Assembly (NCBI GenBank): GCA_902603905.1 | Contig: CACKWM010000004.1 | Location: forward strand, 16,163-80,162 | DNA: 64,000 nt | Direction: 5' to 3' | Source of the DNA: an uncultured Pelagibacteraceae bacterium | GTDB lineage: Bacteria > Pseudomonadota > Alphaproteobacteria > Pelagibacterales > Pelagibacteraceae | In this document: positions 16,466-25,741 of the stretch, in pieces | Layout of the letters: each line of letters begins with the position of its first letter | How positions within the stretch are numbered: the stretch's first letter is position 1 | The notes under the pieces: model-generated | Database searches by the model: none | Told to the model about the DNA's origin: nothing | What the model saw: only the letters and a program-made list of their open reading frames with translations | Made by a program: the position numbers and the translations under genes

Positions 16466-17899
16466 TTAATTCCAACCACCTACAGTTTTTACTTCTAAAA
16501 ACTCTATAAGACCTTCTGTTCCTGCTTCTCGTCCAATACCAGAATGTTTATATCCACCAAATGGAGAACTTACAGCTATACCAACTCCATTTACATCCAC
16601 CATTCCAGATCTAAGTTTTTTTGCAACTCTTTTAACTTTTTCTTTATCTTGTGTTTGAATGTAATTTGTTAAACCGTATGGAGTGTCGTTTGCTATTGAA
16701 ATAGCTTCATCTTCATTTTCAAAAGGAATTATAGATAATACAGGACCAAAAATTTCAGTTCTTGCTATCTCCATTTGATTATTTACATCAGCAAAAACAG
16801 TTGGTTTTACATAATAGCCTTTTTCTAAACCTTTAGGTTTGCCAGTTCCGCCTGCTACTAATTTTGCACCTTCGTCTATTCCTTTTTGAATTAAAGTTTG
16901 AATTTTATTAAATTGCACTTCAGAAACCACTGGTCCAATATGATCGCCATCTTTTTCAGGAGAATCTACTTTTGTATTATTCGCTAATTCTTTTACTTTT
17001 GCTACAGTTTCATTATAAATTGATTTTTCAACAAGCATTCTTGTAGGAGCGTTACAGGATTGTCCTGAATTTCTAAAACATCTTAATACTCCTCTTGCCA
17101 CTGCTTCTGAATCTGCATCTTTAAAGATTATATTTGCACCCTTCCCTCCTAATTCTAAGCTTATTCTTTTAAAATCTTTTGCAGCATTTTGGGAAATTAA
17201 TGCACCAGCTCTTGTTGATCCTGTAAAAGAAATCATATCAACATCTGGATGGCTAGTTAAAGCATCTCCAGTAATAGCTCCATCGCCATTTACTAAATTA
17301 AAGACACCAGAAGGAAACTTAACTTCATCAATCATCTCTGCAAGTAACATTGATGACAAAGGTGCTATTTCAGATGGTTTTAAAATCACTGTGCAAGCTG
17401 ATGCTAAAGCTGGAATTACTTTTAAATTAACTTGGTTTATTGGCCAATTCCAAGGCGTAATCAAAGCACAAACACCTTTTGGTTCATACAATAATTTTTG
17501 ATTATTCTTCTCTTCTCCTAAATCCTTCTCAAATTTAAAATCTTTTAATATATTTTTAAAAGACTTAATGTGACTAGCGCCAGTTGCGGCTTGCATTTCT
17601 GTAGAAAATTTCATAGGTGCCCCCATTTCAAGAGAGATAAGTTTTGCCATTTCAGCCCATCTTTTTTTATAGATAACATACAATTTTTCTAATAATTCCA
17701 ATCTTTCTTCTTTTTTCGTGAAAGCCCAAGTTTCAAAAGCTTTTTTTGCAGCGCTAACAGCATTATCTACATCTTTTTTTCCACCAAGAGATATTTCTGC
17801 ACAAGGCTCTTCATTAGATGGATCAATAACTTTGCAAGTTTTTGATTCGACTGGGGAAACCCATTTTCCATTAATGTAAAAATTTTTTTTATCTAACAT
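16466..17899 (-). CDS. NAD(P)-dependent aldehyde dehydrogenase, copy 1
   Basis: The 477-residue protein is a full-length aldehyde dehydrogenase. The catalytic Cys282 is in NSGQSCNAPTRM and the general-base Glu in SLELGGKGAN; ALITPWNWPINQ and SFTGSTRAG line the cofactor site. Substrate is not set by sequence. The next gene upstream is an agmatinase, and a polyamine transporter lies further on, so an aminoaldehyde from putrescine breakdown is a reasonable guess. A close paralog lies at 31072-32502 on the other strand, and both begin MLDKKNFYINGKWV. Confidence 0.93.
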   Translation of the reverse strand: MLDKKNFYINGKWVSPVESKTCKVIDPSNEEPCAEISLGGKKDVDNAVSAAKKAFETWAFTKKEERLELLEKLYVIYKKRWAEMAKLISLEMGAPMKFSTEMQAATGASHIKSFKNILKDFKFEKDLGEEKNNQKLLYEPKGVCALITPWNWPINQVNLKVIPALASACTVILKPSEIAPLSSMLLAEMIDEVKFPSGVFNLVNGDGAITGDALTSHPDVDMISFTGSTRAGALISQNAAKDFKRISLELGGKGANIIFKDADSEAVARGVLRCFRNSGQSCNAPTRMLVEKSIYNETVAKVKELANNTKVDSPEKDGDHIGPVVSEVQFNKIQTLIQKGIDEGAKLVAGGTGKPKGLEKGYYVKPTVFADVNNQMEIARTEIFGPVLSIIPFENEDEAISIANDTPYGLTNYIQTQDKEKVKRVAKKLRSGMVDVNGVGIAVSSPFGGYKHSGIGREAGTEGLIEFLEVKTVGGWN

Positions 17900-17913
17900 T
17901 GGACAAACTTAAC

Positions 17914-18873
17914 CTAAAGTTTTTTATTTGCAAATAAATTAGTTAATTCGTAAATTATTGTAGCTGCGGCTAAAGATGTTAGTTCGGCATGATCATAAGC
18001 AGGTGCTACCTCTACTACATCTGCAGAAATTAAATTCATACCAGAAAGACCTCTTAATACATTTACCATTTCTCTAGTTGTCATTCCTGCAATTTCAGGA
18101 GTGCCTGTTCCTGGTGCATGAGCAGGATCTAAAACGTCTATATCTATTGATAAGTATAATGGATTGTTTCCAACTCTTGTTCTAATTCTTTCTACTATTT
18201 TATCAATTCCTTCTGTTTGAAATTGGTCACAATGAATTATTTTAAAACCAAAACTTGCATCATTTTTTAAATCATCTCTACTATAAAGTGGTCCTCTTAT
18301 TCCAACATGCATTGAAGCATTATCTAAAAATAAATTCTCTTCTCTTGCTCTTCTAAAAGGTGTTCCGTGTGTATATGGAGCTCCAAAATATGTGTCCCAA
18401 GTATCTAAATGAGCATCAAAATGAACTAATGCTACTGGCCCCTTATTAATTTTATTTACTGCTTTTAATAATGGAAAAGCAATTGTGTGATCTCCACCCA
18501 TACTAATTATACCGCCAACTTTATTTAATAAATTTAAAGCACCAACTTCTATTTGTTTTATAGCTTCATTAATATTAAAAGGGTTGCATGCAATATCTCC
18601 AGCATCTGCAACCTGCTGCTCTACAAATGGTTCAGCATCATAATTTGGATGATAATTAGTTCTTAAGTGTCTTGAGGCTTGTCTAATACTTTGTGGTCCA
18701 AATCTTGCACCAGGTCTGTAACTTGTGCCTGCGTCAAATGGGATACCAACAATTGCAATATCACATTCTTTAACATCTCGTAGTTCTGGTAATCTCGCAA
18801 AAGTCGATGGACCTGCAAATCTAGGAACTTTTGTTCCAAGCACTGGTTGAATTGTTTTTTTATTTTTTTTCAA
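17914..18873 (-). CDS. Agmatinase-family ureohydrolase
   Basis: The 319-residue protein has all the binuclear manganese motifs of ureohydrolases: SMGGDHTIAFP, VHFDAHLDTWD and YLSIDIDVLDPAHAPGTGTPE. The early IVGIPFDAGTSYRPGARFGPQSIR is typical of agmatinase, which gives putrescine and urea. Related enzymes act on guanidinobutyrate or guanidinopropionate, and these cannot be ruled out. It precedes the aldehyde dehydrogenase by 14 bases, consistent with a short guanidino/polyamine pathway. Confidence 0.85.
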   Translation of the reverse strand: MKKNKKTIQPVLGTKVPRFAGPSTFARLPELRDVKECDIAIVGIPFDAGTSYRPGARFGPQSIRQASRHLRTNYHPNYDAEPFVEQQVADAGDIACNPFNINEAIKQIEVGALNLLNKVGGIISMGGDHTIAFPLLKAVNKINKGPVALVHFDAHLDTWDTYFGAPYTHGTPFRRAREENLFLDNASMHVGIRGPLYSRDDLKNDASFGFKIIHCDQFQTEGIDKIVERIRTRVGNNPLYLSIDIDVLDPAHAPGTGTPEIAGMTTREMVNVLRGLSGMNLISADVVEVAPAYDHAELTSLAAATIIYELTNLFANKKL

Positions 18874-18883
18874 AGTATATTTA

Positions 18884-19717
18884 TTAATATTTTCCTTTTT
18901 TATTTAGATCTTTATAAAATATTTTTGATAATTCTTCATTAGCTATTTTTCTGACATTATTGTCATTTTGGCCCATGGTAACCTTAGGTCTTGCAACATG
19001 CTCATGATAATTAAAACTATCTTCTCCTCTAGCTTGCTGTACATACATTTTTCCTAAAACTTGCGTAACATTACTTCCAATATAACTTTGAATTACAAAT
19101 CCAATTCTTCTTTCCTTGCTTAAATTAACTCCAGATCCATGAACAATTCTTGGGTGATGCAGAGACATTTGTCCAGCATTTAGGATAACTGGCTCTGTTT
19201 CTTCTAAAGGAACATTTTCAACAGTTTGCCCTCTAGTTAATAAATTTCCCTCATTGTTATCAAATTTTTCTATATGATTTTTTAAATCATTTTTATGAGT
19301 ACCGGTCCACATTCTCATACAACCGTTTTTTTCATTGGTATCCGTTATTGCTATCCATGCTGTTACCCAATTATGAGGTTCTAAACCAATATATTTTGCA
19401 TCTTGGTGGAAACTTACAAATCCTTTTTCATCAGGATTTTTAATAAAAAGAGTTGTTCCACAGGCTAAAATATTTTTACCAATAATACTTTCAACAGCAT
19501 CTAAAATTTTTGAATTATGCACGACCTTATCAAATATAGGGGAAATTAAATGAACATAATTTCTTCCTAAACCATTTAACTCATTAGGCCATTTTTTTTC
19601 TATAAACTCTATTTCATTTTTAACTTCATCTGCTTCTGTTTTAGTTAAAGCATCTATAGGAGCAATAAATCCTTTTTCTTGATATTGTTCATGTTGTTGT
19701 GATGTTAATTTTGGCAC
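18884..19717 (-). CDS. Phytanoyl-CoA dioxygenase (PhyH)-family Fe(II)/2-oxoglutarate oxygenase
   Basis: The 277-residue protein has the 2-oxoglutarate-oxygenase iron motif HQDAKYIG (His-x-Asp) and a distal His with downstream Arg in HHPRIVHGSGVNLSKERRIGF. The gap and length fit the PhyH family, which includes ectoine hydroxylase and many small-molecule hydroxylases. It does not carry the strongest ectoine-hydroxylase signatures, so substrate is left open. It is ten bases upstream of the agmatinase gene on the same strand. Confidence 0.8.
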   Translation of the reverse strand: MPKLTSQQHEQYQEKGFIAPIDALTKTEADEVKNEIEFIEKKWPNELNGLGRNYVHLISPIFDKVVHNSKILDAVESIIGKNILACGTTLFIKNPDEKGFVSFHQDAKYIGLEPHNWVTAWIAITDTNEKNGCMRMWTGTHKNDLKNHIEKFDNNEGNLLTRGQTVENVPLEETEPVILNAGQMSLHHPRIVHGSGVNLSKERRIGFVIQSYIGSNVTQVLGKMYVQQARGEDSFNYHEHVARPKVTMGQNDNNVRKIANEELSKIFYKDLNKKGKY

Positions 19718-19784
19718 TAGGGTTATTATACTAATGCACTAGATTATTGAAATGAATTTTATACCTAACAAAATATATAGATAA

Positions 19785-19952
19785 TTATATTAGTTTGCTG
19801 ATTTTATCTTTTATTTGAAGTTTTAATTTTTTTAATTTTTTTAAATCTCCCCAACTTTTGCTGGTACGATCATTTAATCTTTTTTTTGTTAAGCTTTTAA
19901 TTTGAACTTCAATTTGCTTATGTTTTTTCTTTAGTTCTTTTACCTCAGACAT
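19785..19952 (-). CDS. YdcH-family (DUF465) small coiled protein
   Basis: A 55-codon frame runs from the ATG at 19952 to a TAA at 19785. The product is a charged helical hairpin, MSEVKELKKKHKQIEVQIKS, followed by KSWGDLKKLKKLKLQIKDKISKL, the DUF465/YdcH pattern common in alphaproteobacteria. Function is unknown. It fills most of the 347-base gap between the PhyH and FadJ-like genes; the rest of the gap is AT-rich with nothing else I can identify. Confidence 0.7.
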   Translation of the reverse strand: MSEVKELKKKHKQIEVQIKSLTKKRLNDRTSKSWGDLKKLKKLKLQIKDKISKLI

Positions 19953-20064
19953 TAATTTTAATATTGAATATACTAGACCAGATATATCAATAATTCATTA
20001 ACTATATTTATAATTTTCTAGTTAAAGTTTAATTTTATTTATTTATTTAAATTAAAATTGTTAA

Positions 20065-22287
20065 TTAATTAATTAAAGGTTTGCCTGTTGCTAAAGTATG
20101 TTTAATTCTATCCTGAGTTTTCTTTGTCTCAATTAATCTCATAAAAGAATCTAGTTCTAATTTATATAAATCGTCTTCTGAAAGTGTTTTTTCAATTGTA
20201 GTATCTCCCCCGCTTAAAACGTTGGCTAGTTCTTTGCCTACCTCTACGCCATGGTCTGCTATCACTTTTTCATTATAAAGTTTTTCTAGAGTTTTAATCA
20301 TCTTTTCTTTAAGAGCTCTTCCAGATAAATTAAATTTGCATTCTTTGGGTGCTTTAAAATCTTTGTTGTCATCAAGAATTTTTTTAGAAACAGCTAATAG
20401 ACTATTTCTGTTCATAATTTTTTTATCCTCAGGTCTCAAATATTTCAAAGGTTCTGCTTCAACCGGTGAAGTTGCTGTTTTGGCATAACCAATTATTTCA
20501 AATACTTTTAAAGGAGCAAAATCAGGATTTTTTTTTGCCTCATCTGATTGGCACCATCTCCAAAGTACTTCTTTACAACCACCACCCGCTGGTACCAAAC
20601 CAACAATTGTTTCTACTAATCCCATAACAATGTTTGTGTGTGATACTACAAAATTACTTTGCAAGATTACTTCTTCTCCACCACCTAACGACAATCCTGA
20701 TGGAGCTGAAATCACTGGATATTTTGAATATTTAAGATGCTTGCAAGTTTCTTGAAAATATTTAATAAATTTTTCAATAGATTTAAAATCACCTTTGTCT
20801 GCAAAATTCATCGTATAGCTTAAGTTCACTCCAGCCGAAAATTGCATACTTTCATTAATTATTATCAGCGGCTTATCTGTTGCTTTCTTTAAACAGTCCA
20901 TGGAGTTGTAATCTAAAGTATTAGCTTTGGTAGTAAATTCTACGATATTAAAATCTTTAAACCTATAAATTTCTGCTGAGCTGTTTTTATCAATTTTGAT
21001 AGCTCTTGGTTTAACTTTTCCTAATGTTTCGATATCAGTGTATTGTTGTCTTTCACCATAAAAATTTTCATCTTTTGACTTAGATAAATTTTCCAAAAAT
21101 TCGTTATTTTTAAAATTATCAATTCTTTCAAAAAAATTATTAACGCCTATTTCTTTTAACATTTCAAATGGTCCCTGGGCCCAATTAAAGCCAAGTCGCA
21201 TAGCTTCATCAATATCATTAAATTTATTTGTAATACCAGGAACTAAAGAAGACGCATATTTTATTATTTGTGAAATAACTGACCATGCATATTCACCATA
21301 TTTATCTTTCCTATTAATTAACGAGTTTAAATTTACAGTCTCAATACCTAGGTCAATTTTATTTGACGGTGCATACTCACCTGTTTCGAGATCAATCGCC
21401 TCTAATATTTTTTGATTGCCTTTTTTATTCATCTTATAGAAGCCACCTTTGCCTTTTCTGCCTGTATAGCCTGTTTGAATTAATTTTGTAATTAATGGAA
21501 TTTCCTTGGCAACTAATTGGAAAGGATCATTTTTTGAAAGTTCTTTTATAAAACTTTTCAAAACATCAGCCATTAAGTCTATTCCAATTAAATCATAAAG
21601 ACCAAAGACTCCAGTTTTTGGTATGCCCATTGGTCTACCAAATACTGCGTCTGCTTCTTCAATAGATAGTTTCATTTTAAAAGCTTCAGTCATTGCCACT
21701 TGCATAGCAAAAACTCCTATTCTATTTCCTAAAAAACCTGGAGTATCATTACAAATTATTGCTCCTTTTCCTAGTTCCTGTTCACAAAACTTTTTTAATG
21801 AATTAATTTTATCAAGATCATTATTTTCATTTTTAACAATTTCTAACAAACCCATGTAACGGACAGGATTAAAGAAGTGTGTAATACAAAAATCCTTTTT
21901 TTGATTATCATTTAATTTTTCTGATAAAACTTTTATAGGTATCGAAGAAGTATTAGACGAAACAATTGCACCTGATTTTCTTGATTTAAAAATTTTTTCA
22001 TAAATATTATGTTTAATATCAATTCTTTCAACAACAGCTTCGACGACCCAGTCAGCATCTTTTACTGCATTAAAATCATCGTTTATATTTCCTACATTAA
22101 TATTATTTATTTTTGATTTATCTATTAGCAGTGGAGGTCTTGATTTATGTATTCTCTCTCTAGCTTTCTCTGAAATTTCTGTTTTTAAATCTAGTAGTGT
22201 TACAGGAATATTTGCATTGCATAAATGAGCCGCTATACCACTTCCCATTGTTCCTGATCCTATAATTACTACTTTTTTTATTTTCAT
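20065..22287 (-). CDS. Bifunctional 3-hydroxyacyl-CoA dehydrogenase / enoyl-CoA hydratase (FadJ-like)
   Basis: The 740-residue protein has the order dehydrogenase first, hydratase last. VVIIGSGTMGSGIAAHLCNA begins the NAD fold, SSNTSSIPIKVLSE and CITHFFNPVRYM follow, then the C-terminal dehydrogenase domain (FLGNRIGVFAM). The crotonase half has SAGVNLSYTM and SLGGGEEVILQSN. This order is the reverse of E. coli FadB but common in alphaproteobacteria. It should carry out the two middle steps of beta-oxidation. It lies 49 bases after the permease genes of the polyamine transporter, possibly in the same transcript. Confidence 0.88.
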   Translation of the reverse strand: MKIKKVVIIGSGTMGSGIAAHLCNANIPVTLLDLKTEISEKARERIHKSRPPLLIDKSKINNINVGNINDDFNAVKDADWVVEAVVERIDIKHNIYEKIFKSRKSGAIVSSNTSSIPIKVLSEKLNDNQKKDFCITHFFNPVRYMGLLEIVKNENNDLDKINSLKKFCEQELGKGAIICNDTPGFLGNRIGVFAMQVAMTEAFKMKLSIEEADAVFGRPMGIPKTGVFGLYDLIGIDLMADVLKSFIKELSKNDPFQLVAKEIPLITKLIQTGYTGRKGKGGFYKMNKKGNQKILEAIDLETGEYAPSNKIDLGIETVNLNSLINRKDKYGEYAWSVISQIIKYASSLVPGITNKFNDIDEAMRLGFNWAQGPFEMLKEIGVNNFFERIDNFKNNEFLENLSKSKDENFYGERQQYTDIETLGKVKPRAIKIDKNSSAEIYRFKDFNIVEFTTKANTLDYNSMDCLKKATDKPLIIINESMQFSAGVNLSYTMNFADKGDFKSIEKFIKYFQETCKHLKYSKYPVISAPSGLSLGGGEEVILQSNFVVSHTNIVMGLVETIVGLVPAGGGCKEVLWRWCQSDEAKKNPDFAPLKVFEIIGYAKTATSPVEAEPLKYLRPEDKKIMNRNSLLAVSKKILDDNKDFKAPKECKFNLSGRALKEKMIKTLEKLYNEKVIADHGVEVGKELANVLSGGDTTIEKTLSEDDLYKLELDSFMRLIETKKTQDRIKHTLATGKPLIN

Positions 22288-22336
22288 AAATGAAATGATT
22301 TTTAACTTATAATAGTCTGTCTGAAAATGATAAAAT

Positions 22337-23218
22337 TTATCTATGTTTAATTCCTCTTAATCTTTCAGATCTTCTTCTTAACATCTCAACAGTTGTTAAT
22401 AGTGCTATTGATAATGCTACTAGACATGTTGCCATGCACAAAATAACTGGACTTGTTTCTTGACGAAGTCCTGCCCACATCTGTTTTGGTATGGTTATTT
22501 GTTCAACACTACCAACAAACATAACAACTACAACTTCATCGAAAGAAGTAATGAATGCAAATAATCCACCAGAAATAACACCCGGAAGAATTAGAGGCAT
22601 AATGACTTTAAAAAATGTACGCATTGTATCTGCTCCCAAACTTTGTGATGCTCGAATTAAATTTGTATCAAAACCAGTTAAAGTAGCTGTAACTGTGATT
22701 ACAACAAACGGTGTTCCAAGAGCAGTGTGTGCAAGAATTAATCCTAAATAGGTGTGAGTTAATCCAATTTTTGAGTAAAAGAAAAACATTCCTGCAGCAG
22801 TTATAATTAGCGGAACAATCATTGGTGAAATTAATATTGCCATAAGAATAGCTTTAAATGGCATATGAGGTCTACTTAGACCTAACGCAGCAACAGTTCC
22901 TAGCGCAGTTGCAAGAAGTGTTGCAACAATTCCTATAAAAAAACTATTTCTAGTTCCTAGCATCCATTTGTCAGTAACAACTGTTGTGTCTCCTATACTG
23001 CTAATACCAACCATTTGTCTGTACCATCTAAGAGACCAAGCTTCTGGATCTAAATTCATAAATTCTTTAGTAAATTCAAAAAATGGTGAAGCGCTAAATG
23101 ATAAAGGAAGAATTATAAAAATAGGTGCAATTAAAAAGAAAAAAACTAAACCACAATAGGTAAGAAAAGAATAATATCCTAATTTTTGTCCAGTTGTTGC
23201 ATATGCAGGTAAAGCCAT
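22337..23218 (-). CDS. Spermidine/putrescine-type ABC permease (PotC-like)
   Basis: The 293-residue permease has six hydrophobic helices and the EAA loop region ASQSLGADTMRTFFKVIMPLILPGVISGGLFAF, with the downstream TSFDEVVVVMF typical of PotC. Together with PotB it forms the membrane channel of a polyamine-type importer. It begins two bases after the PotB-like gene. Substrate could be polyamines or related cationic amines. Confidence 0.85.
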   Translation of the reverse strand: MALPAYATTGQKLGYYSFLTYCGLVFFFLIAPIFIILPLSFSASPFFEFTKEFMNLDPEAWSLRWYRQMVGISSIGDTTVVTDKWMLGTRNSFFIGIVATLLATALGTVAALGLSRPHMPFKAILMAILISPMIVPLIITAAGMFFFYSKIGLTHTYLGLILAHTALGTPFVVITVTATLTGFDTNLIRASQSLGADTMRTFFKVIMPLILPGVISGGLFAFITSFDEVVVVMFVGSVEQITIPKQMWAGLRQETSPVILCMATCLVALSIALLTTVEMLRRRSERLRGIKHR

Positions 23219-23220
23219 AA

Positions 23221-24480
23221 TTATCCTAATTTAATATTTTCTATTCCTACTATTTTATTATAAGCCCAATACAAAACAGTCATCATTGCTAAGAGTATAG
23301 CTCCTAGTGAAGCACAAAGTCCCCAATTCAAAGTCGTTTTTAAATGATAAGCAATCCAGTTTCCAACCATTTGGCCATCTTTACCACCTACTAATTCAGG
23401 TGTGATGTAGTATCCAATCGCAATTATAAATACAAGTAAACACCCTGCGCTAATACCTGGAATTGAGTTTGGCATATAAACTTTATAAAATGCATGTAGA
23501 GGAGAAGCTCCAAGATTTAAAGCTGCTCGCATATAAGTTGGTGAAATAGTTTTCATAACACTAAACAAAGGTAAAACCATAAAAGGCAGTAAAATTTGTG
23601 TCATTACTATTACAACTGCTGTTTGATTGTACATGAGTTGCCATCGGTTTTCATCTGCAAGCAAATTTGACATAACTAATAGATTATTAAGCACACCTTT
23701 TTGTTGCAACATAACCATCCAGGCAACAGTTCGAACTAGTAAAGACGTCCAAAAAGGCAGTAAGACACATATCATCAAAAGATTGCTATATTTTAAAGGC
23801 AACGTCGCAAGCAAATAGGAAATTGGATACCCTAAAATCAAACAGAAAAACGTAACTAAAAGACTTACCTTAAATGTTTTAATCCATGTTTTGTTGTAAA
23901 TTCGTCTGTTTTCTTTTTGTTGAATTATATCTTTATTAGAATCATATTTTAAATCAACAGCATTTAAGTAGTATCCCATAGTTGTTGGGTCAACCATTTG
24001 CCCAAGAGCTTTCCAGTACTCAGGATCAGCCCATCTTTTATCGGTCGCAATCATTTGTTCTTTATAAGGACCTTCTTCAATTTTTTTAAATTTTCTTTTA
24101 GATTTTTTTAATAAACTTTTCCAACCAGATTTAGAATAGTTCATTCTAGTGCTAGCTTTACCTATCTGGTAACCTTCACTGTTTTTTACTTCAAAAAACA
24201 TTGTTTTGTAAACTTCTTCGGAAGGTAAACCTTGTCTATCCCATTTTTTATAAACCTCAAAAGTTTTTGGAAAAACTGTATTGATTTGTCTGTCATCAAT
24301 GCTTCGAGCTAACATGTCGCCAATTGGGACTAAGAATGTAATTAATATAAATACCAAAAGCGGAAGTACTAAAAGAAATGCTCTGATTTTATTTATACGT
24401 TCAGCTTTTTTAAGACTAACTTTTAATGGAATCCCATCGGTTGTTAATATTGGACCTGATGCTGTTTGAGCTTGATTCAT
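23221..24480 (-). CDS. Spermidine/putrescine-type ABC permease (PotB-like) with periplasmic insert
   Basis: At 419 residues this is about 120-140 longer than E. coli PotB. The extra part is a hydrophilic insert (residues about 55-205) between the first helix and the rest; similar inserts occur in alphaproteobacterial transporters of this group. The core has YPISYLLATLP, LPFWTSLLVRTVAWM and the EAA loop AALNLGASPLHAFYKVYMPNSIPGI. It follows a strong hairpin located between the binding-protein gene and this gene. Confidence 0.85.
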   Translation of the reverse strand: MNQAQTASGPILTTDGIPLKVSLKKAERINKIRAFLLVLPLLVFILITFLVPIGDMLARSIDDRQINTVFPKTFEVYKKWDRQGLPSEEVYKTMFFEVKNSEGYQIGKASTRMNYSKSGWKSLLKKSKRKFKKIEEGPYKEQMIATDKRWADPEYWKALGQMVDPTTMGYYLNAVDLKYDSNKDIIQQKENRRIYNKTWIKTFKVSLLVTFFCLILGYPISYLLATLPLKYSNLLMICVLLPFWTSLLVRTVAWMVMLQQKGVLNNLLVMSNLLADENRWQLMYNQTAVVIVMTQILLPFMVLPLFSVMKTISPTYMRAALNLGASPLHAFYKVYMPNSIPGISAGCLLVFIIAIGYYITPELVGGKDGQMVGNWIAYHLKTTLNWGLCASLGAILLAMMTVLYWAYNKIVGIENIKLG

Positions 24481-24516
24481 AATATTACTTTATAAAATAA
24501 AAATTATTATAGAATA

Positions 24517-24552
24517 AAAAAAAAGGCGAGATAAAAATCTCGCCTTTTTTTA
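24517..24552 (-). terminator. Strong hairpin between binding-protein and permease genes
   Basis: AAAAAGGCGAGAT and ATCTCGCCTTTTT form a stem of at least 14 base pairs with an AAAA loop (24533-24536). Runs of A on one side and T on the other give terminator shape in both directions. On the minus strand it lies after the binding protein and before potB, a usual place for partial termination that leaves more binding protein than permease. Confidence 0.85.
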
Positions 24553-24568
24553 ATTATATTACGAATTA

Positions 24569-25630
24569 TTAGTTACCTTTCCAAGCACCAAATCTTTCAT
24601 GAACTTCAGCACCGTTATCAGCCCACCAATAAGGGTCAGCTATAACAGCTCTTTTCAGAACTTTTGGAGTAGTTGGCATGTGACCTAAGATATCAATATT
24701 ACCACCTTCTTTTATGAACCAAGGTTCACCTTTTTTGATAATACCAATACTAGATTTTCTCATAGGGCCGTATGGAATGTATTTAGCTTGCTCAGCATTA
24801 GACTCTGCTGTAGAAGCATGCGCCATAAACGCAAGTGCTTCAGCTTCGTTTCCACCTTTGATTGCTACAAGATATTCTTGCTCTAACACAGTTCCGTCCC
24901 AAATGTATTCGAAGTTTTTACCTTCAGAAAGGATAGCAGCACCAATTCTACCATTGTATGCTAATGCCATAACAACTTCACCACTTGAAACTAACTCAAG
25001 CGGCTTAGAACCTGCTGACCAGAATACAACATGATCTTTAATTGTATCTAGTTTTGCAAATGCTCTATCTATTCCTTCAGGAGTACTCATTACATCGTAT
25101 ACTTTGCTTGCTTTAACTCCGTCAGCAACTAGTGCCATTTCGATTAAAGCGTTTGCCCAAGTATGTATTCCTCTTTTTCCAGGAAACTTTTTAACATTAA
25201 AGAAATCTTTCATGCTTTTTGGTTTTTTTCCTGGGAATGCTGCTTTGTCATAAAATGCAGTGTAAGCCCAAAAGATTTGTGGAACTACACAGTCAGAAAC
25301 TGGTGGTACCACTAAGTCATTGATAAACTCACTTTGGTCTACTTTAACAAATAAACCTTCGTCGCATCCTGTGATCGCTTGGTCTGGAAGTACGTCTACT
25401 ACATCCCAAGTTACATTTCCTGCTTCTACTTGTGCTTTGATTTCTCCAAGACCACCGTTGTAGTTTTCAACGGTAATTGAAGAACCTTTAGCATAAGTAT
25501 CTATGTAAGCTTTTTGTTGACTGGCTGTATATGCGCCACCCCAAGAAACGAAAGTTATATCTGCAATTGCAGATCCAACAAACGCCATTGAGATTAAACC
25601 AAAAAAAGCTGCTTTGATTGTTTTTCTCAT
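24569..25630 (-). CDS. Polyamine-type ABC transporter substrate-binding protein (PotD/PotF-like)
   Basis: The 353-residue protein has a clear signal peptide (KTIKAAFFGLISMAFVGSAIA) and then ITFVSWGGAYTASQQKAYID, the usual start of PotD-type binding proteins. DVVDVLPDQAITGCDEGLF and PQIFWAYTAFYDKAAFPG are also typical. It is periplasmic and should deliver spermidine, putrescine or similar amines to the PotBC-like channel. Codon use is slightly less AT-rich than the neighbours, as expected of a highly expressed gene. A GGGGAAA ribosome site precedes it. Confidence 0.88.
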   Translation of the reverse strand: MRKTIKAAFFGLISMAFVGSAIADITFVSWGGAYTASQQKAYIDTYAKGSSITVENYNGGLGEIKAQVEAGNVTWDVVDVLPDQAITGCDEGLFVKVDQSEFINDLVVPPVSDCVVPQIFWAYTAFYDKAAFPGKKPKSMKDFFNVKKFPGKRGIHTWANALIEMALVADGVKASKVYDVMSTPEGIDRAFAKLDTIKDHVVFWSAGSKPLELVSSGEVVMALAYNGRIGAAILSEGKNFEYIWDGTVLEQEYLVAIKGGNEAEALAFMAHASTAESNAEQAKYIPYGPMRKSSIGIIKKGEPWFIKEGGNIDILGHMPTTPKVLKRAVIADPYWWADNGAEVHERFGAWKGN

Positions 25631-25741
25631 TATTTTCCCCTTTAAATTAAGTTAAACTTAAGTTTTAAAGGCGAAAGTAAAACATAATTACTTAAAGACT
25701 GCAAAAAGTTTTTTTGATTGATTTTTCCTAAATTAATTAGC